DNA of 64,000 nucleotides, from positions 1,984,001 through 2,048,000 of the forward strand of contig NZ_JBBOZQ010000001.1 in NCBI RefSeq assembly GCF_038008685.1. The letters run 5' to 3'. A program made the position numbers and the translations under genes. The stretch comes from Lysinibacillus sp. FSL W8-0992. Lineage in GTDB: Bacteria; Bacillota; Bacilli; Bacillales_A; Planococcaceae. Below the pieces are notes generated by a model. The model was not told the origin of the DNA and searched no databases. It saw only the letters and a program-made list of their open reading frames with translations. Position 1 is the first letter of the stretch. Each line of letters opens with the position of its first letter. Shown here piece after piece: positions 27,097-35,604 of the stretch.

Positions 27097-28301
27097 TTTG
27101 GAAAGAAATATTAATTCGTTATGGCGAACTATCGACAAAAGGACGCAACAAAATGGATTTTATCCGTCGTTTACGTGAGAATATTCGCTATGCGTTTGCA
27201 GATTTAGGGCATTTACACATTCGTACAGAACGTGATCGTATGTTTATCGCCATTCAAGATGAGGCACAAATGAATGTTTTAGTAGAAGGATTACCGAAAA
27301 TTTTTGGGATTCAATCATTTAGTCCTGTTGCTGCTTGTGACAAAGATATGGATGCCATGAAACAGCTTGCAATTACGATTATGGATACATTTAAACATGA
27401 ACAATTAACTTTTAAAGTTGAAGTTAAACGTACAGATAAAACATTCCCATTAGATTCTCACGGTATTCAGCGTGAAATTGGCGCTCATGTTTTACCTCAA
27501 TATCAAAATTTATCTGTAAAAGTGAAACATCCAGATGTAGAGCTACGCGTGGAAGTGCGCCACGATTCAACTTATATGATGGCGCAAGTTATTCCTGGCG
27601 CAGGTGGTATGCCTGTTGGTTCTAACGGAAAATCATTATTAATGCTTTCAGGTGGGATTGATAGTCCTGTTGCAGGCTACTTAATGATGAAACGTGGTGT
27701 GCGTTTAGAGGCAATTCATTTCTTTAGCCCACCATATACAAGTCAAAATTCATTAGAAAAAGTAAAAGTGTTAGCAAATGAGCTAACAAAATTCGGCGCA
27801 AGTATTCGATTACATGTTATTCCGTTTACAGAAATCCAAGTGCTTATTAAAGAAAAAGTGCCATCTAATGTGTCTATGACTACAACACGTCGTATGATGT
27901 TAAAAGTTGCAGATAAAGTACGTGAAGAAATTAACGCACTTGCCATAGTAACAGGTGAAAGTCTTGGACAAGTAGCAAGTCAGACGCTTGAAAGTTTGAC
28001 TGCTATTAACGCTGTAACGAATACACCGATTTTACGTCCGCTTATATCGAATGATAAATTAGACATTATTGAAATTGCGGAGAAAATCGGCACATATGAA
28101 ACGTCGATACAGCCATTTGAAGATTGCTGTACAATTTTCACACCTGCTAGTCCGAAAACGAAACCAAAGCTTGAAAAAGTAGAGCATTATGAAAGCTTTT
28201 CTGATTTCGATGACCTAATTGAACGTGCTGTGACCAACCGTGAAGTTTACATTTTCCCGAAAAAAGAGCAGCCAACAGATAAATTTGCAGATCTTTTATA
28301 A
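27093..28301 (+). CDS. thiI: tRNA 4-thiouridine synthetase ThiI
   Basis: A 402-residue protein with an N-terminal ferredoxin-like and THUMP region (about 1-165) and a PP-loop ATPase domain with SGGIDSPVAGYLMMKRG. It adenylates U8 of tRNA for sulfur transfer. It lacks the C-terminal rhodanese domain of E. coli ThiI, as in Bacillus, where the desulfurase encoded directly upstream supplies the persulfide. The two genes overlap by four bases. A terminator follows. Confidence 0.96.
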   Translation: MIWKEILIRYGELSTKGRNKMDFIRRLRENIRYAFADLGHLHIRTERDRMFIAIQDEAQMNVLVEGLPKIFGIQSFSPVAACDKDMDAMKQLAITIMDTFKHEQLTFKVEVKRTDKTFPLDSHGIQREIGAHVLPQYQNLSVKVKHPDVELRVEVRHDSTYMMAQVIPGAGGMPVGSNGKSLLMLSGGIDSPVAGYLMMKRGVRLEAIHFFSPPYTSQNSLEKVKVLANELTKFGASIRLHVIPFTEIQVLIKEKVPSNVSMTTTRRMMLKVADKVREEINALAIVTGESLGQVASQTLESLTAINAVTNTPILRPLISNDKLDIIEIAEKIGTYETSIQPFEDCCTIFTPASPKTKPKLEKVEHYESFSDFDDLIERAVTNREVYIFPKKEQPTDKFADLL

Positions 28302-28372
28302 AAAAATTACGGGCGTAACAAATAAATTTATCGTTGTTTTGCATTTATTTAAAAACGCCATTTAATAAGAAG

Positions 28373-28417
28373 GAAACCGTCTCAAAATCGTATTTGGGAC
28401 GGTTCTTTTTTTAATTT
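28373..28417 (+). terminator. Terminator of the desulfurase-thiI operon
   Basis: GAAACCGTCTC pairs with GGGACGGTTC with minor mismatch across a 12-base loop, followed by seven T. Confidence 0.8.
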
Positions 28418-28461
28418 TCTAGTCAATTTCCTTTAGAGTTACATTTTACCTTTATTTTTTT

Positions 28462-28491
28462 TGTATTAAAAAACAAATATCGCACATTCTA
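28462..28491 (+). promoter_or_regulatory. Candidate SigG (forespore) promoter of the SASP gene
   Basis: TGTATT (28462-28467) and CATTCTA (28485-28491) are spaced by 17 bases. The -10 matches the SigG pattern CATNHTA exactly. Alpha/beta SASP genes are transcribed by SigG late in the forespore. Confidence 0.65.
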
Positions 28492-28515
28492 TAATCACAA
28501 GGAGGTGAGACAGAC

Positions 28516-28728
28516 ATGACAAACAACAATGGTAGTTCAAACAAGCTTGCAGTACCTGGTGTACAACAAGCACTTGATCAAATGAAATACGAAATTGCAC
28601 AAGAATTTGGTGTTCAATTAGGAGCTGATGCTTCAGCTCGTGCTAACGGTTCCGTTGGTGGTGAAATCACTAAACGTCTTGTACAAATGGCAGAATCTCA
28701 ATTAAAAGGTATGCCAAAAAACCAATAA
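28516..28728 (+). CDS. Alpha/beta-type small acid-soluble spore protein
   Basis: A 70-residue SASP, which coats spore DNA, shifts it towards an A-like form and protects it from UV. It has the family core [20 protein letters not shown] and the second conserved block [16 protein letters not shown]. The germination protease site is KYEIA, with cleavage after Glu26. The ATG follows AAGGAGGTGA. It is in the same position as sspA of B. subtilis, next to thiI, but paralogues are too similar to name it with certainty. Confidence 0.95.
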   Translation: MTNNNGSSNKLAVPGVQQALDQMKYEIAQEFGVQLGADASARANGSVGGEITKRLVQMAESQLKGMPKNQ

Positions 28729-28753
28729 TTGCAGAATAAGCAATTATAAACTT

Positions 28754-28793
28754 AAAACCAGTGACCGTAAAAGGCACTGGTTTTAGTTTGTTT
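28754..28793 (+). terminator. Terminator of the SASP gene
   Basis: AAAACCAGTG pairs perfectly with CACTGGTTTT across an 11-base loop, followed by a T-rich tract. Confidence 0.75.
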
Positions 28794-28842
28794 AAATTTA
28801 GTTTTTTTATGCCAGACGATTACATGCATACATATAACAAAG

Positions 28843-29475
28843 CTATAAATACAATGATTTGAAAGTTGAAGCGCTTTTTTGAATGTCATTACTTTCGCAA
28901 ATAGCGGAAATAACAGCGACACCATCTGCACCTGCTTTAATAACAGCAGATGCATTCAGGCAGTCAATACCACCAATTGCGACTATCGGCAACAGCGGAT
29001 AAATGCTATGTGCTTGATGTAAAAATTCTGTTCCACAAGGTGGTTTGGCATCGTTTTTAGATGTGGTTGCATAAATAGGACCAATACCTATATAATCTGC
29101 TCCATATTTTAAAGCAACTTGCAATTCAGAAGCTGTATGGACAGAAACACCAAGGATCATTTGTCCAATTTTTTGTCGTACTAGTGAGACGGGATAATCA
29201 TCTTGACCTATGTGAATACCATCTGCATTAAGCTTAAGGGCAAGGTCGATATCATCATTGACGATAAAGGGAACGTTATATTTCCTGCATAGATTTTGGC
29301 ATTGACGTGCAAAATGCTCGTAGTGCTCATTCGTCAATGCATGTTGTCCTTTTTCACGAAATTGAAACATCGTAATACCTGCTTGCAATGCTGCCTCAAG
29401 TATTTCTAAAGGTTGTCTATTTTTCACATTCGCTGTGCCCATTATAAAATAAAGCTGTAAGTCACTCCTTTTCAT
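28843..29475 (-). CDS. thiE: Thiamine-phosphate synthase
   Basis: A 210-residue TIM-barrel enzyme that joins HMP-pyrophosphate and thiazole phosphate to give thiamine phosphate. FQFREKG, the VNDDIDLALKLNADGIHIGQDD segment and the phosphate-binding IVAIGGI are visible. Its ATG (29475) overlaps the thiD end by 14 bases. It is the last gene of the riboswitch-controlled thiMDE operon. Confidence 0.95.
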   Translation of the reverse strand: MKRSDLQLYFIMGTANVKNRQPLEILEAALQAGITMFQFREKGQHALTNEHYEHFARQCQNLCRKYNVPFIVNDDIDLALKLNADGIHIGQDDYPVSLVRQKIGQMILGVSVHTASELQVALKYGADYIGIGPIYATTSKNDAKPPCGTEFLHQAHSIYPLLPIVAIGGIDCLNASAVIKAGADGVAVISAICESNDIQKSASTFKSLYL

Positions 29476-30289
29476 GTATGGTCACCTCGCAAGTATCATG
29501 AAATTTTTTGTAAGCAAAATGATTCGTTGGTCCATTGCCATTTCCAATCGATAAATCATGGCTAATAGCTAATTGAATAAATTTTTTCGCTTCAATAATT
29601 GCTTGTTTTAAAGGTATTTTTTGACCAATAAAAGCGGTTAATGCAGCAGAAAATGTACATCCCGTTCCATGCGTGTTTTTCGTTGCAATTCGAGTAGATT
29701 GCATTGAAAATGATTCGCCATCTTCAAAAAATACATAATCTGTTGCAAAATGATCGTCATGTAAATGTCCGCCTTTGATAATGACACATTGAACACCTAA
29801 TTTTAATAATGATTGAGCAGCTTGCTGAATGTCTGATAAATTGTTTATTTTTCTAGCAGTAAGTGTCTCTGCTTCTGGAATATTAGGCGTTACGATTGTA
29901 GCAAGAGGTAATAAATCTTTTTTTAATGCCTCAACTGCTTCTTGTTGTAATAAGTTTTCGCCACCTTTGGCAATCATTACAGGATCAACGATAAGCGGAA
30001 TATTTAAATTAGACAGAGCTCGTGCAATTGTATGAATAATATCTGAAGAAAAAAGCATTCCTGTTTTTATTGCACTAATTGAAAAATCATCCAGTAGTGA
30101 ATGAAGTTGTTTATTTACAAAAGCTTGTTCAATTGGAAGTACACCGTTCACTCCTAATGTGTTTTGTGCTGTTAAAGCAGTTATAACGGATGTCCCGAAT
30201 ACTTCTAATTCCTGAAATGTTTTTAAATCAGCTTGGATACCAGCTCCACCACCGCTATCTGAGCCAGCTATTGTTGTTACAATATGCAT
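29462..30289 (-). CDS. thiD: Bifunctional hydroxymethylpyrimidine / HMP-phosphate kinase
   Basis: A 275-residue ribokinase-fold enzyme that phosphorylates HMP and then HMP-P. Markers are TIAGSDSGGGAGIQADLKTF, LIVDPVMIAKGG and the anion-hole motif NTHGTGCTFSAAL. Start and stop overlap both neighbours (one base with thiM, 14 bases with thiE), indicating a tightly coupled operon. The gene could in principle be a pyridoxine kinase (PdxK-like ThiD2), but the operon favours ThiD. Confidence 0.94.
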   Translation of the reverse strand: MHIVTTIAGSDSGGGAGIQADLKTFQELEVFGTSVITALTAQNTLGVNGVLPIEQAFVNKQLHSLLDDFSISAIKTGMLFSSDIIHTIARALSNLNIPLIVDPVMIAKGGENLLQQEAVEALKKDLLPLATIVTPNIPEAETLTARKINNLSDIQQAAQSLLKLGVQCVIIKGGHLHDDHFATDYVFFEDGESFSMQSTRIATKNTHGTGCTFSAALTAFIGQKIPLKQAIIEAKKFIQLAISHDLSIGNGNGPTNHFAYKKFHDTCEVTIHEKE

Positions 30290-31044
30290 TATTTTTCACC
30301 GTCCTTCGATAAACGGTGTAATTCATTTAAGACCGAAACTGCAAAATCACCGTTATATGGCGCGGATGAAGCGGCATGTTCAGCAACTTTTTTATAGCAC
30401 GTTAATGTATTGCACAACTGAGAAAATGGCTCATTACCTGCAATATAAGCTGCACAGCAAATGGCACTTAACAAACAACCAGTTCCTGTAACTTCTGTCA
30501 TTCGAGCATGTCCACCAATAATCCATTGGGAGTGCTCTCCGTCAGTTATAAAATCTTTTTCACCAGTTACAATAACAATACAATTATATTTTTTAGAAAT
30601 TTCTTTTGCTTTATCTTCAACAGAAATTGAACCGCTACCACTATCTACTCCTTTTTGTTGCCAATGAACATTAGCAATAGCGGCAAGCTCACCGATATTA
30701 CAACGAATAACAGCAAAATGAACGGCTTCTAATAATTGCTGTATCGCTTGTTTACGTAAATTTGTTGCTCCAACACCAACTGGGTCCAAAATAATCGGTA
30801 CACCTAGCGCATTTGCCTTTTTTCCAGCAAGTAACATCGATTCTTTTGTACGGGTAGTAAGCGTGCCAATATTAATCAATAAGGCTGATGCAATCGATAC
30901 CATCTCCTCAACTTCCAGAGATTCATCTGCCATTACAGGCGAAGCACCAATTGCTAATAAGCCGTTTGCTTGAAAATTTGCCACAACATAATTTGTAATA
31001 CAATGAATGAGTGGTTGTTTTTTACGAATAGTTTGAAAAATCAT
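30289..31044 (-). CDS. thiM: Hydroxyethylthiazole kinase
   Basis: A 251-residue kinase that salvages the thiazole moiety of thiamine. PLIHCITNYVVANFQANGLLA, ILDPVGVGAT and the catalytic TGTGCLLSA are visible. The ATG at 31044 follows AAGGAGG; the open frame reaches 30 codons further up, into the riboswitch terminator, and is not real there. First gene of thiMDE. The operon covers salvage of both moieties; de novo thiazole genes are absent from the window. Confidence 0.95.
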   Translation of the reverse strand: MIFQTIRKKQPLIHCITNYVVANFQANGLLAIGASPVMADESLEVEEMVSIASALLINIGTLTTRTKESMLLAGKKANALGVPIILDPVGVGATNLRKQAIQQLLEAVHFAVIRCNIGELAAIANVHWQQKGVDSGSGSISVEDKAKEISKKYNCIVIVTGEKDFITDGEHSQWIIGGHARMTEVTGTGCLLSAICCAAYIAGNEPFSQLCNTLTCYKKVAEHAASSAPYNGDFAVSVLNELHRLSKDGEK

Positions 31045-31078
31045 CGTAGTCCTCCTTTTTTTGGACGGACGTAAGCAT

Positions 31079-31126
31079 GCAAAAAAGCTCTTTTTTTCGT
31101 GCGAAATATACACGTAAAAAGAGCCT
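31079..31126 (-). terminator. Riboswitch expression-platform terminator before thiM
   Basis: On the minus strand GCTCTTTTTACGTG pairs with CGCACGAAAAAAAGAGC (imperfect) and ends in six T, between the TPP aptamer and the thiM ribosome-binding site. Confidence 0.75.
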
Positions 31127-31147
31127 ATCATCAATAATAAGATGTGT

Positions 31148-31229
31148 GTTGCTCCCTACGTCAGTATTAACTAACAGGTTCAAAGGGTCAGGTTTTACCT
31201 TCTCAACTCGTTATGAGTCCCCCCGCAAT
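31148..31229 (-). promoter_or_regulatory. TPP riboswitch (THI element)
   Basis: Read on the minus strand, the conserved pieces occur in order: GCGGGGGGACTC, GTTGAGA, then ACCCTTTGAACCTG and the 3' GACGTAGGGAGC. Thiamine pyrophosphate binding should favour the terminator just downstream and switch off thiMDE. Confidence 0.95.
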
Positions 31230-31428
31230 CATGAAGTTTTTAGTTGTCCAAAATGTAACATACCTATCCACAGTATTCAATAGCATTTTATCATTATCTG
31301 GAAAGCAGTGACTGATGCCATATAATAAACCATGATAATTGTCATGACTTTCTTAAAATAAGGTTCATCCATTGAAAATAATAAAAAATGAGTTTTATAA
31401 TAAACCTAGCAATAAGGAGGCAGTTATT

Positions 31429-33015
31429 ATGAAAAGACAGGATTTAATCGCACCAGAATGGTATAACATTGTTGAGGAGATTGAGAAATATGCTCAGGAC
31501 CCAACTAAAAATGCATTAATTGTTTATAATAATCATGAAGAAATTCAACATATTACATATGCAACTTTACTTGAAAAAGCAAATCAGGCGGCCCATGTAT
31601 TTACTTCGCAGGGACTAACAAAAGGCGATGTGCTTTTAGTTATGGTTCCAAGATCTGTCGAGGCATATATCGTCTACATAGCGGCATTAAAAGCGGGCTT
31701 AACGATTATCCCTAGTTCGGAAATGTTGCGTACAAAGGATATTGAATACCGAATTACACATGCAAATGCAAAAGGAATAATTGCCTACGAGCCATATATT
31801 GAGCAATTTGACGAAGTAAAAAACTTAAAGGGTATTTTGCAATATGTTATTGGTCATGCTCATACACCATGGCAACCGTTGCTTGAAAAAATGGAGGAGC
31901 ATCCTACAGACTATACGAATCCTACACCGACAAAAAGTACTGACAATGCTTTTTTAGCCTATACAAGTGGAACAACTGGCAATCCTAAGGCGGCTGTTCA
32001 TACACATAGCTGGGGTTACGCTCATTTACGGACAACGGCACCGAATTGGTTAGGTGTTCAAGAAAATGATATAGTATGGGCTACTGCGGCGCCCGGTTGG
32101 CAAAAATGGATTTGGAGTCCATTCCTAGCAACTTTAGGAAGTGGTGCTACGGCATTTGTTTATAAAGGCAAATTTGATGCGTCAACTTATTTGTCATTGC
32201 TTGAAAAATTTAAAGTAAATGTATTATGTTGTACACCGACAGAGTATCGTTTTATGGCAGCACTCAATAATTTACAGGACTATAATTTAAGCGAAATTCG
32301 CCAAGCTGTATCAGCGGGTGAACCACTGAATAGTGAAGTAGTAAAAGTGTTCTCTGAAACGTTTGATATACAGGTTCGAGATGGTTACGGGCAAACGGAA
32401 AATACATTACTTGTTGGGACAATGGTTGGCATGGAAGCGCGCGTCGGCTCAATGGGTAAACCGACACCAGGAAATACAGTAGAAATAATCGATGACCTAG
32501 GACATCCTGTGTCGGAAGGTGTTGTTGGGGATATAGCAGTGCATCGAGAAACACCTGCACTCTTTAAAAAATATTTCCAAGATCCTGAACGCACAAACCT
32601 ACAATTCCGCGGAGAATGGTATATAACAGGCGACCGTGCATATAAAGATGCTGATGGCTATTTTTGGTTTGAGGGCCGCGGAGATGATGTCATTATTTCT
32701 TCAGGCTATACAATAGGACCATTTGAAGTAGAAGATGCATTAATGAAACATCCTACAGTAAAGGAAGCGGCTGTTGTTGCTAGTCCAGATGAAGTAAGAG
32801 GAAATATTGTTAAGGCATTTATAGTCCTTCGTGAAAATGAGACTGGGGATGATACACTTATTAAAAAGTTACAAAACCATGTGAAATTATTGACTGCACC
32901 TTATAAATATCCACGTGCGATTGAATTTGTAGAAGTGTTACCTAAGACTGCCTCTGGTAAAATCCGTCGTGTCGAATTACGACAACAAGAAAAAGCGCAT
33001 TACACACATCAATAA
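31429..33015 (+). CDS. Acyl-CoA synthetase (MbcS-like, branched or short-chain acids)
   Basis: A 528-residue ANL enzyme with AYTSGTTGNPKAAVHTH, YGQTENT, YITGDRAYKDADGYFWFEGR and a C-terminal PKTASGKIRRVEL. By length and location (next to the sspA-thiI region) it corresponds to B. subtilis YtcI/MbcS, which activates methyl-branched acids such as 2-methylbutyrate for membrane lipid synthesis. The ATG at 31429 follows AAGGAGG, and an upstream frame of 19 codons is ignored. It is a single gene ending at a terminator. It is about 45 residues shorter than the AcsA encoded at 2948. Confidence 0.88.
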   Translation: MKRQDLIAPEWYNIVEEIEKYAQDPTKNALIVYNNHEEIQHITYATLLEKANQAAHVFTSQGLTKGDVLLVMVPRSVEAYIVYIAALKAGLTIIPSSEMLRTKDIEYRITHANAKGIIAYEPYIEQFDEVKNLKGILQYVIGHAHTPWQPLLEKMEEHPTDYTNPTPTKSTDNAFLAYTSGTTGNPKAAVHTHSWGYAHLRTTAPNWLGVQENDIVWATAAPGWQKWIWSPFLATLGSGATAFVYKGKFDASTYLSLLEKFKVNVLCCTPTEYRFMAALNNLQDYNLSEIRQAVSAGEPLNSEVVKVFSETFDIQVRDGYGQTENTLLVGTMVGMEARVGSMGKPTPGNTVEIIDDLGHPVSEGVVGDIAVHRETPALFKKYFQDPERTNLQFRGEWYITGDRAYKDADGYFWFEGRGDDVIISSGYTIGPFEVEDALMKHPTVKEAAVVASPDEVRGNIVKAFIVLRENETGDDTLIKKLQNHVKLLTAPYKYPRAIEFVEVLPKTASGKIRRVELRQQEKAHYTHQ

Positions 33016-33039
33016 ATATTTCCTAGGAAATAAAGTCGG

Positions 33040-33081
33040 AAAATCAAAGTTCATGTTTTTTTATGAACTTTTGATTTTTTG
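33040..33081 (+). terminator. Terminator of the acyl-CoA synthetase gene
   Basis: AAAATCAAAGTTCAT pairs with ATGAACTTTTGATTTT around an eight-T loop, followed by more T. Confidence 0.85.
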
Positions 33082-33199
33082 TTGTAGCCCCATTTATTTA
33101 TAGTAAAATAATAAACAACAGAACATTTTTACATAAAAATTACTTAAAAGTGAAACGTTTTGGACATTTAGACGTATAACGTGATGAGGAGGCGTTTGT

Positions 33200-34213
33200 A
33201 TGAATGTGAAAAGGTGGATAGCTTTGGCTATTGCAGCTGTGTTGTTAGTATTTTCATTAGGGATTAATACGATTTTTGCCATATTTAAATCAGACTTTTT
33301 TAGTAATTTTGACAGCATTGTCGCTGGAAATAATTTAAATGTTTATGAAACGGTTATTGAGGGTGAAGATTATAGTAAGCGTATTGCCTATTTAAAAGTT
33401 GATGGAACGATTCAAGATGTTGGATCGAACACATTATGGCAAACCGTTGCTTATGATCACCAGTTTTTCTTAAATCAGTTGGACAATATTTTATATGATG
33501 ATTCAGTACAAGGTATTGTTCTTAGTGTTAATTCACCAGGTGGTGGTGTAAAGGAATCGGCAGAGATTTATAAAAAACTGTTGCAAATTAAAGAGGAACG
33601 TCAAATTCCAATTTATGTGTCAATGGATTCGATGGCAGCATCAGGTGGCTATTACATTTCAGCACCAGCAGATAAAATTTATGCACACCGTGATACGATA
33701 ACAGGTTCAATTGGTGTCATTATGCAATCTATTAATTATCAGGAACTTGCAGAAAAAGTTGGCGTGAAATTTGAGACGTTTAAATCTGGGCAACATAAAG
33801 ACATGCTGAGTCCAACGCGTGAAATTACAGCAGAAGAACGCGCTATGATGCAAGATATGATTAACGAATCATATGAAGAGTTCGTTGATATTGTTGAACA
33901 AGGACGTAATATGTCTGAAGCTGACGTGAAAAAAGTGGCAGATGGTCGAATTCTTGGTGGAACAAAGGCACTTGAAGCAGGCTTAATCGATGAAATTGGC
34001 GACGAGCAAGCAGCTATTGCAGCTTTACGTCAAGATTACGGTTTAGAGGATGCAGTTTTGTTTGAATACAGCTATGATCAAGGTGGCCTACCGTCATTAA
34101 TTGGTATGAAAGTAAGCTCTCTTTTTGGTCCATCGGCTGAAGAAAAAATGCTAACGAAAATTATGACAGAATACAAGGCACCTAAAATGATGTACTTATA
34201 TGGTGAATACTAA
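33200..34213 (+). CDS. sppA: Signal peptide peptidase SppA
   Basis: A 337-residue membrane-anchored serine protease that degrades cleaved signal peptides. One N-terminal helix (about 6-28) is followed by the S49 domain. The catalytic serine is in SMAASGGYY (S148) and the general-base lysine in GQHKDM (K200), which align with S147/K199 of the B. subtilis enzyme. The ATG follows GAGGAGGC. It is followed after 12 bases by the RDD gene, matching the sppA-yteJ operon of B. subtilis. Confidence 0.94.
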   Translation: MNVKRWIALAIAAVLLVFSLGINTIFAIFKSDFFSNFDSIVAGNNLNVYETVIEGEDYSKRIAYLKVDGTIQDVGSNTLWQTVAYDHQFFLNQLDNILYDDSVQGIVLSVNSPGGGVKESAEIYKKLLQIKEERQIPIYVSMDSMAASGGYYISAPADKIYAHRDTITGSIGVIMQSINYQELAEKVGVKFETFKSGQHKDMLSPTREITAEERAMMQDMINESYEEFVDIVEQGRNMSEADVKKVADGRILGGTKALEAGLIDEIGDEQAAIAALRQDYGLEDAVLFEYSYDQGGLPSLIGMKVSSLFGPSAEEKMLTKIMTEYKAPKMMYLYGEY

Positions 34214-34225
34214 GGAGGGCATACC

Positions 34226-34825
34226 ATGACAAACAATGAATTCGTTTTGCAAGGGACACCCTCAATTGAACAAGAACTGTTAGATAAGCCAACGACACCA
34301 ATAGTGACTACAAATTACGAATTGAAGACAGCAGGATTTTGGGTGCGCTTTTGGGCATTTGTCTTAGATGGATTAATTATTTCAGCAGTTGGTGGTATCG
34401 TTGCCAATCCGATATTTTACTTAATGGACTGGTCACTATCGGATTCGGTCTGGTATGCACCTATCTCAATTATTTCAGCTATTCTCTATTATTGTTACTT
34501 TGTACTAATGACGAAATTTTTTGGGCAAACGTTAGGGAAAATGGCCTTCGGGCTACGCGTTATCTCACTAGAGCATGACAAACTTACTTGGTCAGATGTG
34601 CTGTTCAGAGAATGGATTGGTCGCTTAATTAGTAACATAATTATGCCACTGTATATTTTTGTGGCGATTTTACCTGACAACCAAGGCATACATGATTATT
34701 TTGCAGATACGACGGTTGTCCATGAAAAAGTATACGTAGCGAAAGAAACAGCACAATTAGCGACACCAACTCAGGAAAAATTAAAAGAGCCTGAACAGAT
34801 AGTGGAGAAGATTGAAGAAGAATAA
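34226..34825 (+). CDS. RDD-family membrane protein (YteJ-like)
   Basis: A 199-residue integral membrane protein with an RDD domain: GFWVRFWAFVLDGLIISAVGG holds the conserved Arg and Asp before the first of about three hydrophobic segments, and a third conserved Asp follows (VLFREWIGRL region). The tail is hydrophilic and acidic. In B. subtilis YteJ is co-expressed with SppA and restrains its activity. The AAGGAGGGC ribosome-binding site overlaps the sppA stop region. Confidence 0.85.
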   Translation: MTNNEFVLQGTPSIEQELLDKPTTPIVTTNYELKTAGFWVRFWAFVLDGLIISAVGGIVANPIFYLMDWSLSDSVWYAPISIISAILYYCYFVLMTKFFGQTLGKMAFGLRVISLEHDKLTWSDVLFREWIGRLISNIIMPLYIFVAILPDNQGIHDYFADTTVVHEKVYVAKETAQLATPTQEKLKEPEQIVEKIEEE

Positions 34826-34829
34826 TAAT

Positions 34830-34868
34830 GGGCCCACCTCCAACATATGAGGTGGCCCTTCTTTTTTG
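34830..34868 (+). terminator. Terminator of sppA-RDD
   Basis: GGGCCCACCTC pairs with GAGGTGGCCC (one bulge) across an eight-base loop, followed by TTCTTTTTT. Confidence 0.85.
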
Positions 34869-34898
34869 GACTGTTGTCGAGCAATATTAGGTGGCAAA

Positions 34899-34939
34899 TG
34901 ACAGGCATTGACAGGCATTCACAAAGATTAGCCTATAAT
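34899..34939 (+). promoter_or_regulatory. tpx promoter region with ten-base tandem repeat and long spacer
   Basis: TGACAGGCAT occurs twice in tandem (34899-34918). The second copy makes a perfect TTGACA (34908-34913), followed after 20 bases by TATAAT (34934-34939). A 20-base spacer is too long for a normal SigA promoter, so the promoter may need an activator or use another -35. Confidence 0.45.
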
Positions 34940-35012
34940 AAGCTGTCCTAGTTGCAATTAATTCCCTACATTTAGTAAGATTATGTACATATGATGATTA
35001 GGAGGCGTTTTC

Positions 35013-35516
35013 ATGGCACAAATTACATTTAAAAAAGGTCCAGTAACACTAATAGGTAACGAAGTAAAGGTTGGAGACCAAGCACCGGATTTCACAGTTT
35101 TAGCAAATGATTTATCACCTGTTTCTTTAACGGATTCAGAAGGTAAAATTCGTTTATTTAGTGTTGTTCCGTCATTAGATACAGGCGTATGTGATGCACA
35201 AACACGTCGTTTTAATGAAGAAGCTGCAATTTTAGGAGATAACGTTGTTATTTATACAGTATCTGTTGACCTACCATTTGCTCAAAAACGTTGGTGTGGG
35301 GCTGCAGGAATTGATGCAGTTCAAACAGTTTCAGATCATCGCGATCTTTCTTTCGGTGAAGCATATGGTGTATATATTAAAGAATTACGTCTTCTAGCAC
35401 GTGCAGTATTTGTGGTAGATGCAGCTGGAAAAGTGACTTATGTCGAGTATGTACCTGAGGCTACAGATCATCCAAACTATGAAGCAGCAATTGCAGCAGT
35501 TAAAGCACTAGCATAA
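35013..35516 (+). CDS. tpx: Thiol peroxidase (Tpx, atypical 2-Cys peroxiredoxin)
   Basis: A 167-residue peroxiredoxin that reduces peroxides with thioredoxin. The peroxidatic cysteine is C60 in [13 protein letters not shown] and the resolving cysteine C95 in KRWCGAAGI, the spacing of Tpx. Length and order (tpx followed by ytxK) match B. subtilis. The ATG follows AGGAGGCG. Confidence 0.96.
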   Translation: MAQITFKKGPVTLIGNEVKVGDQAPDFTVLANDLSPVSLTDSEGKIRLFSVVPSLDTGVCDAQTRRFNEEAAILGDNVVIYTVSVDLPFAQKRWCGAAGIDAVQTVSDHRDLSFGEAYGVYIKELRLLARAVFVVDAAGKVTYVEYVPEATDHPNYEAAIAAVKALA

Positions 35517-35548
35517 TTTGCTTCTTTTAGGCTAAGATAATACTAGAC

Positions 35549-35584
35549 AAAAGGGCTGTGACAGAGTTTGTCACGGCTCTTTTC
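35549..35584 (+). terminator. Terminator of tpx
   Basis: AAAAGGGCTGTGACA pairs imperfectly with TGTCACGGCTCTTTT around a five-base loop. It ends only about 20 bases before ytxK, so some readthrough is likely. Confidence 0.65.
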
Positions 35585-35604
35585 TGCGTGAAAGGAAGTT
35601 ATGT

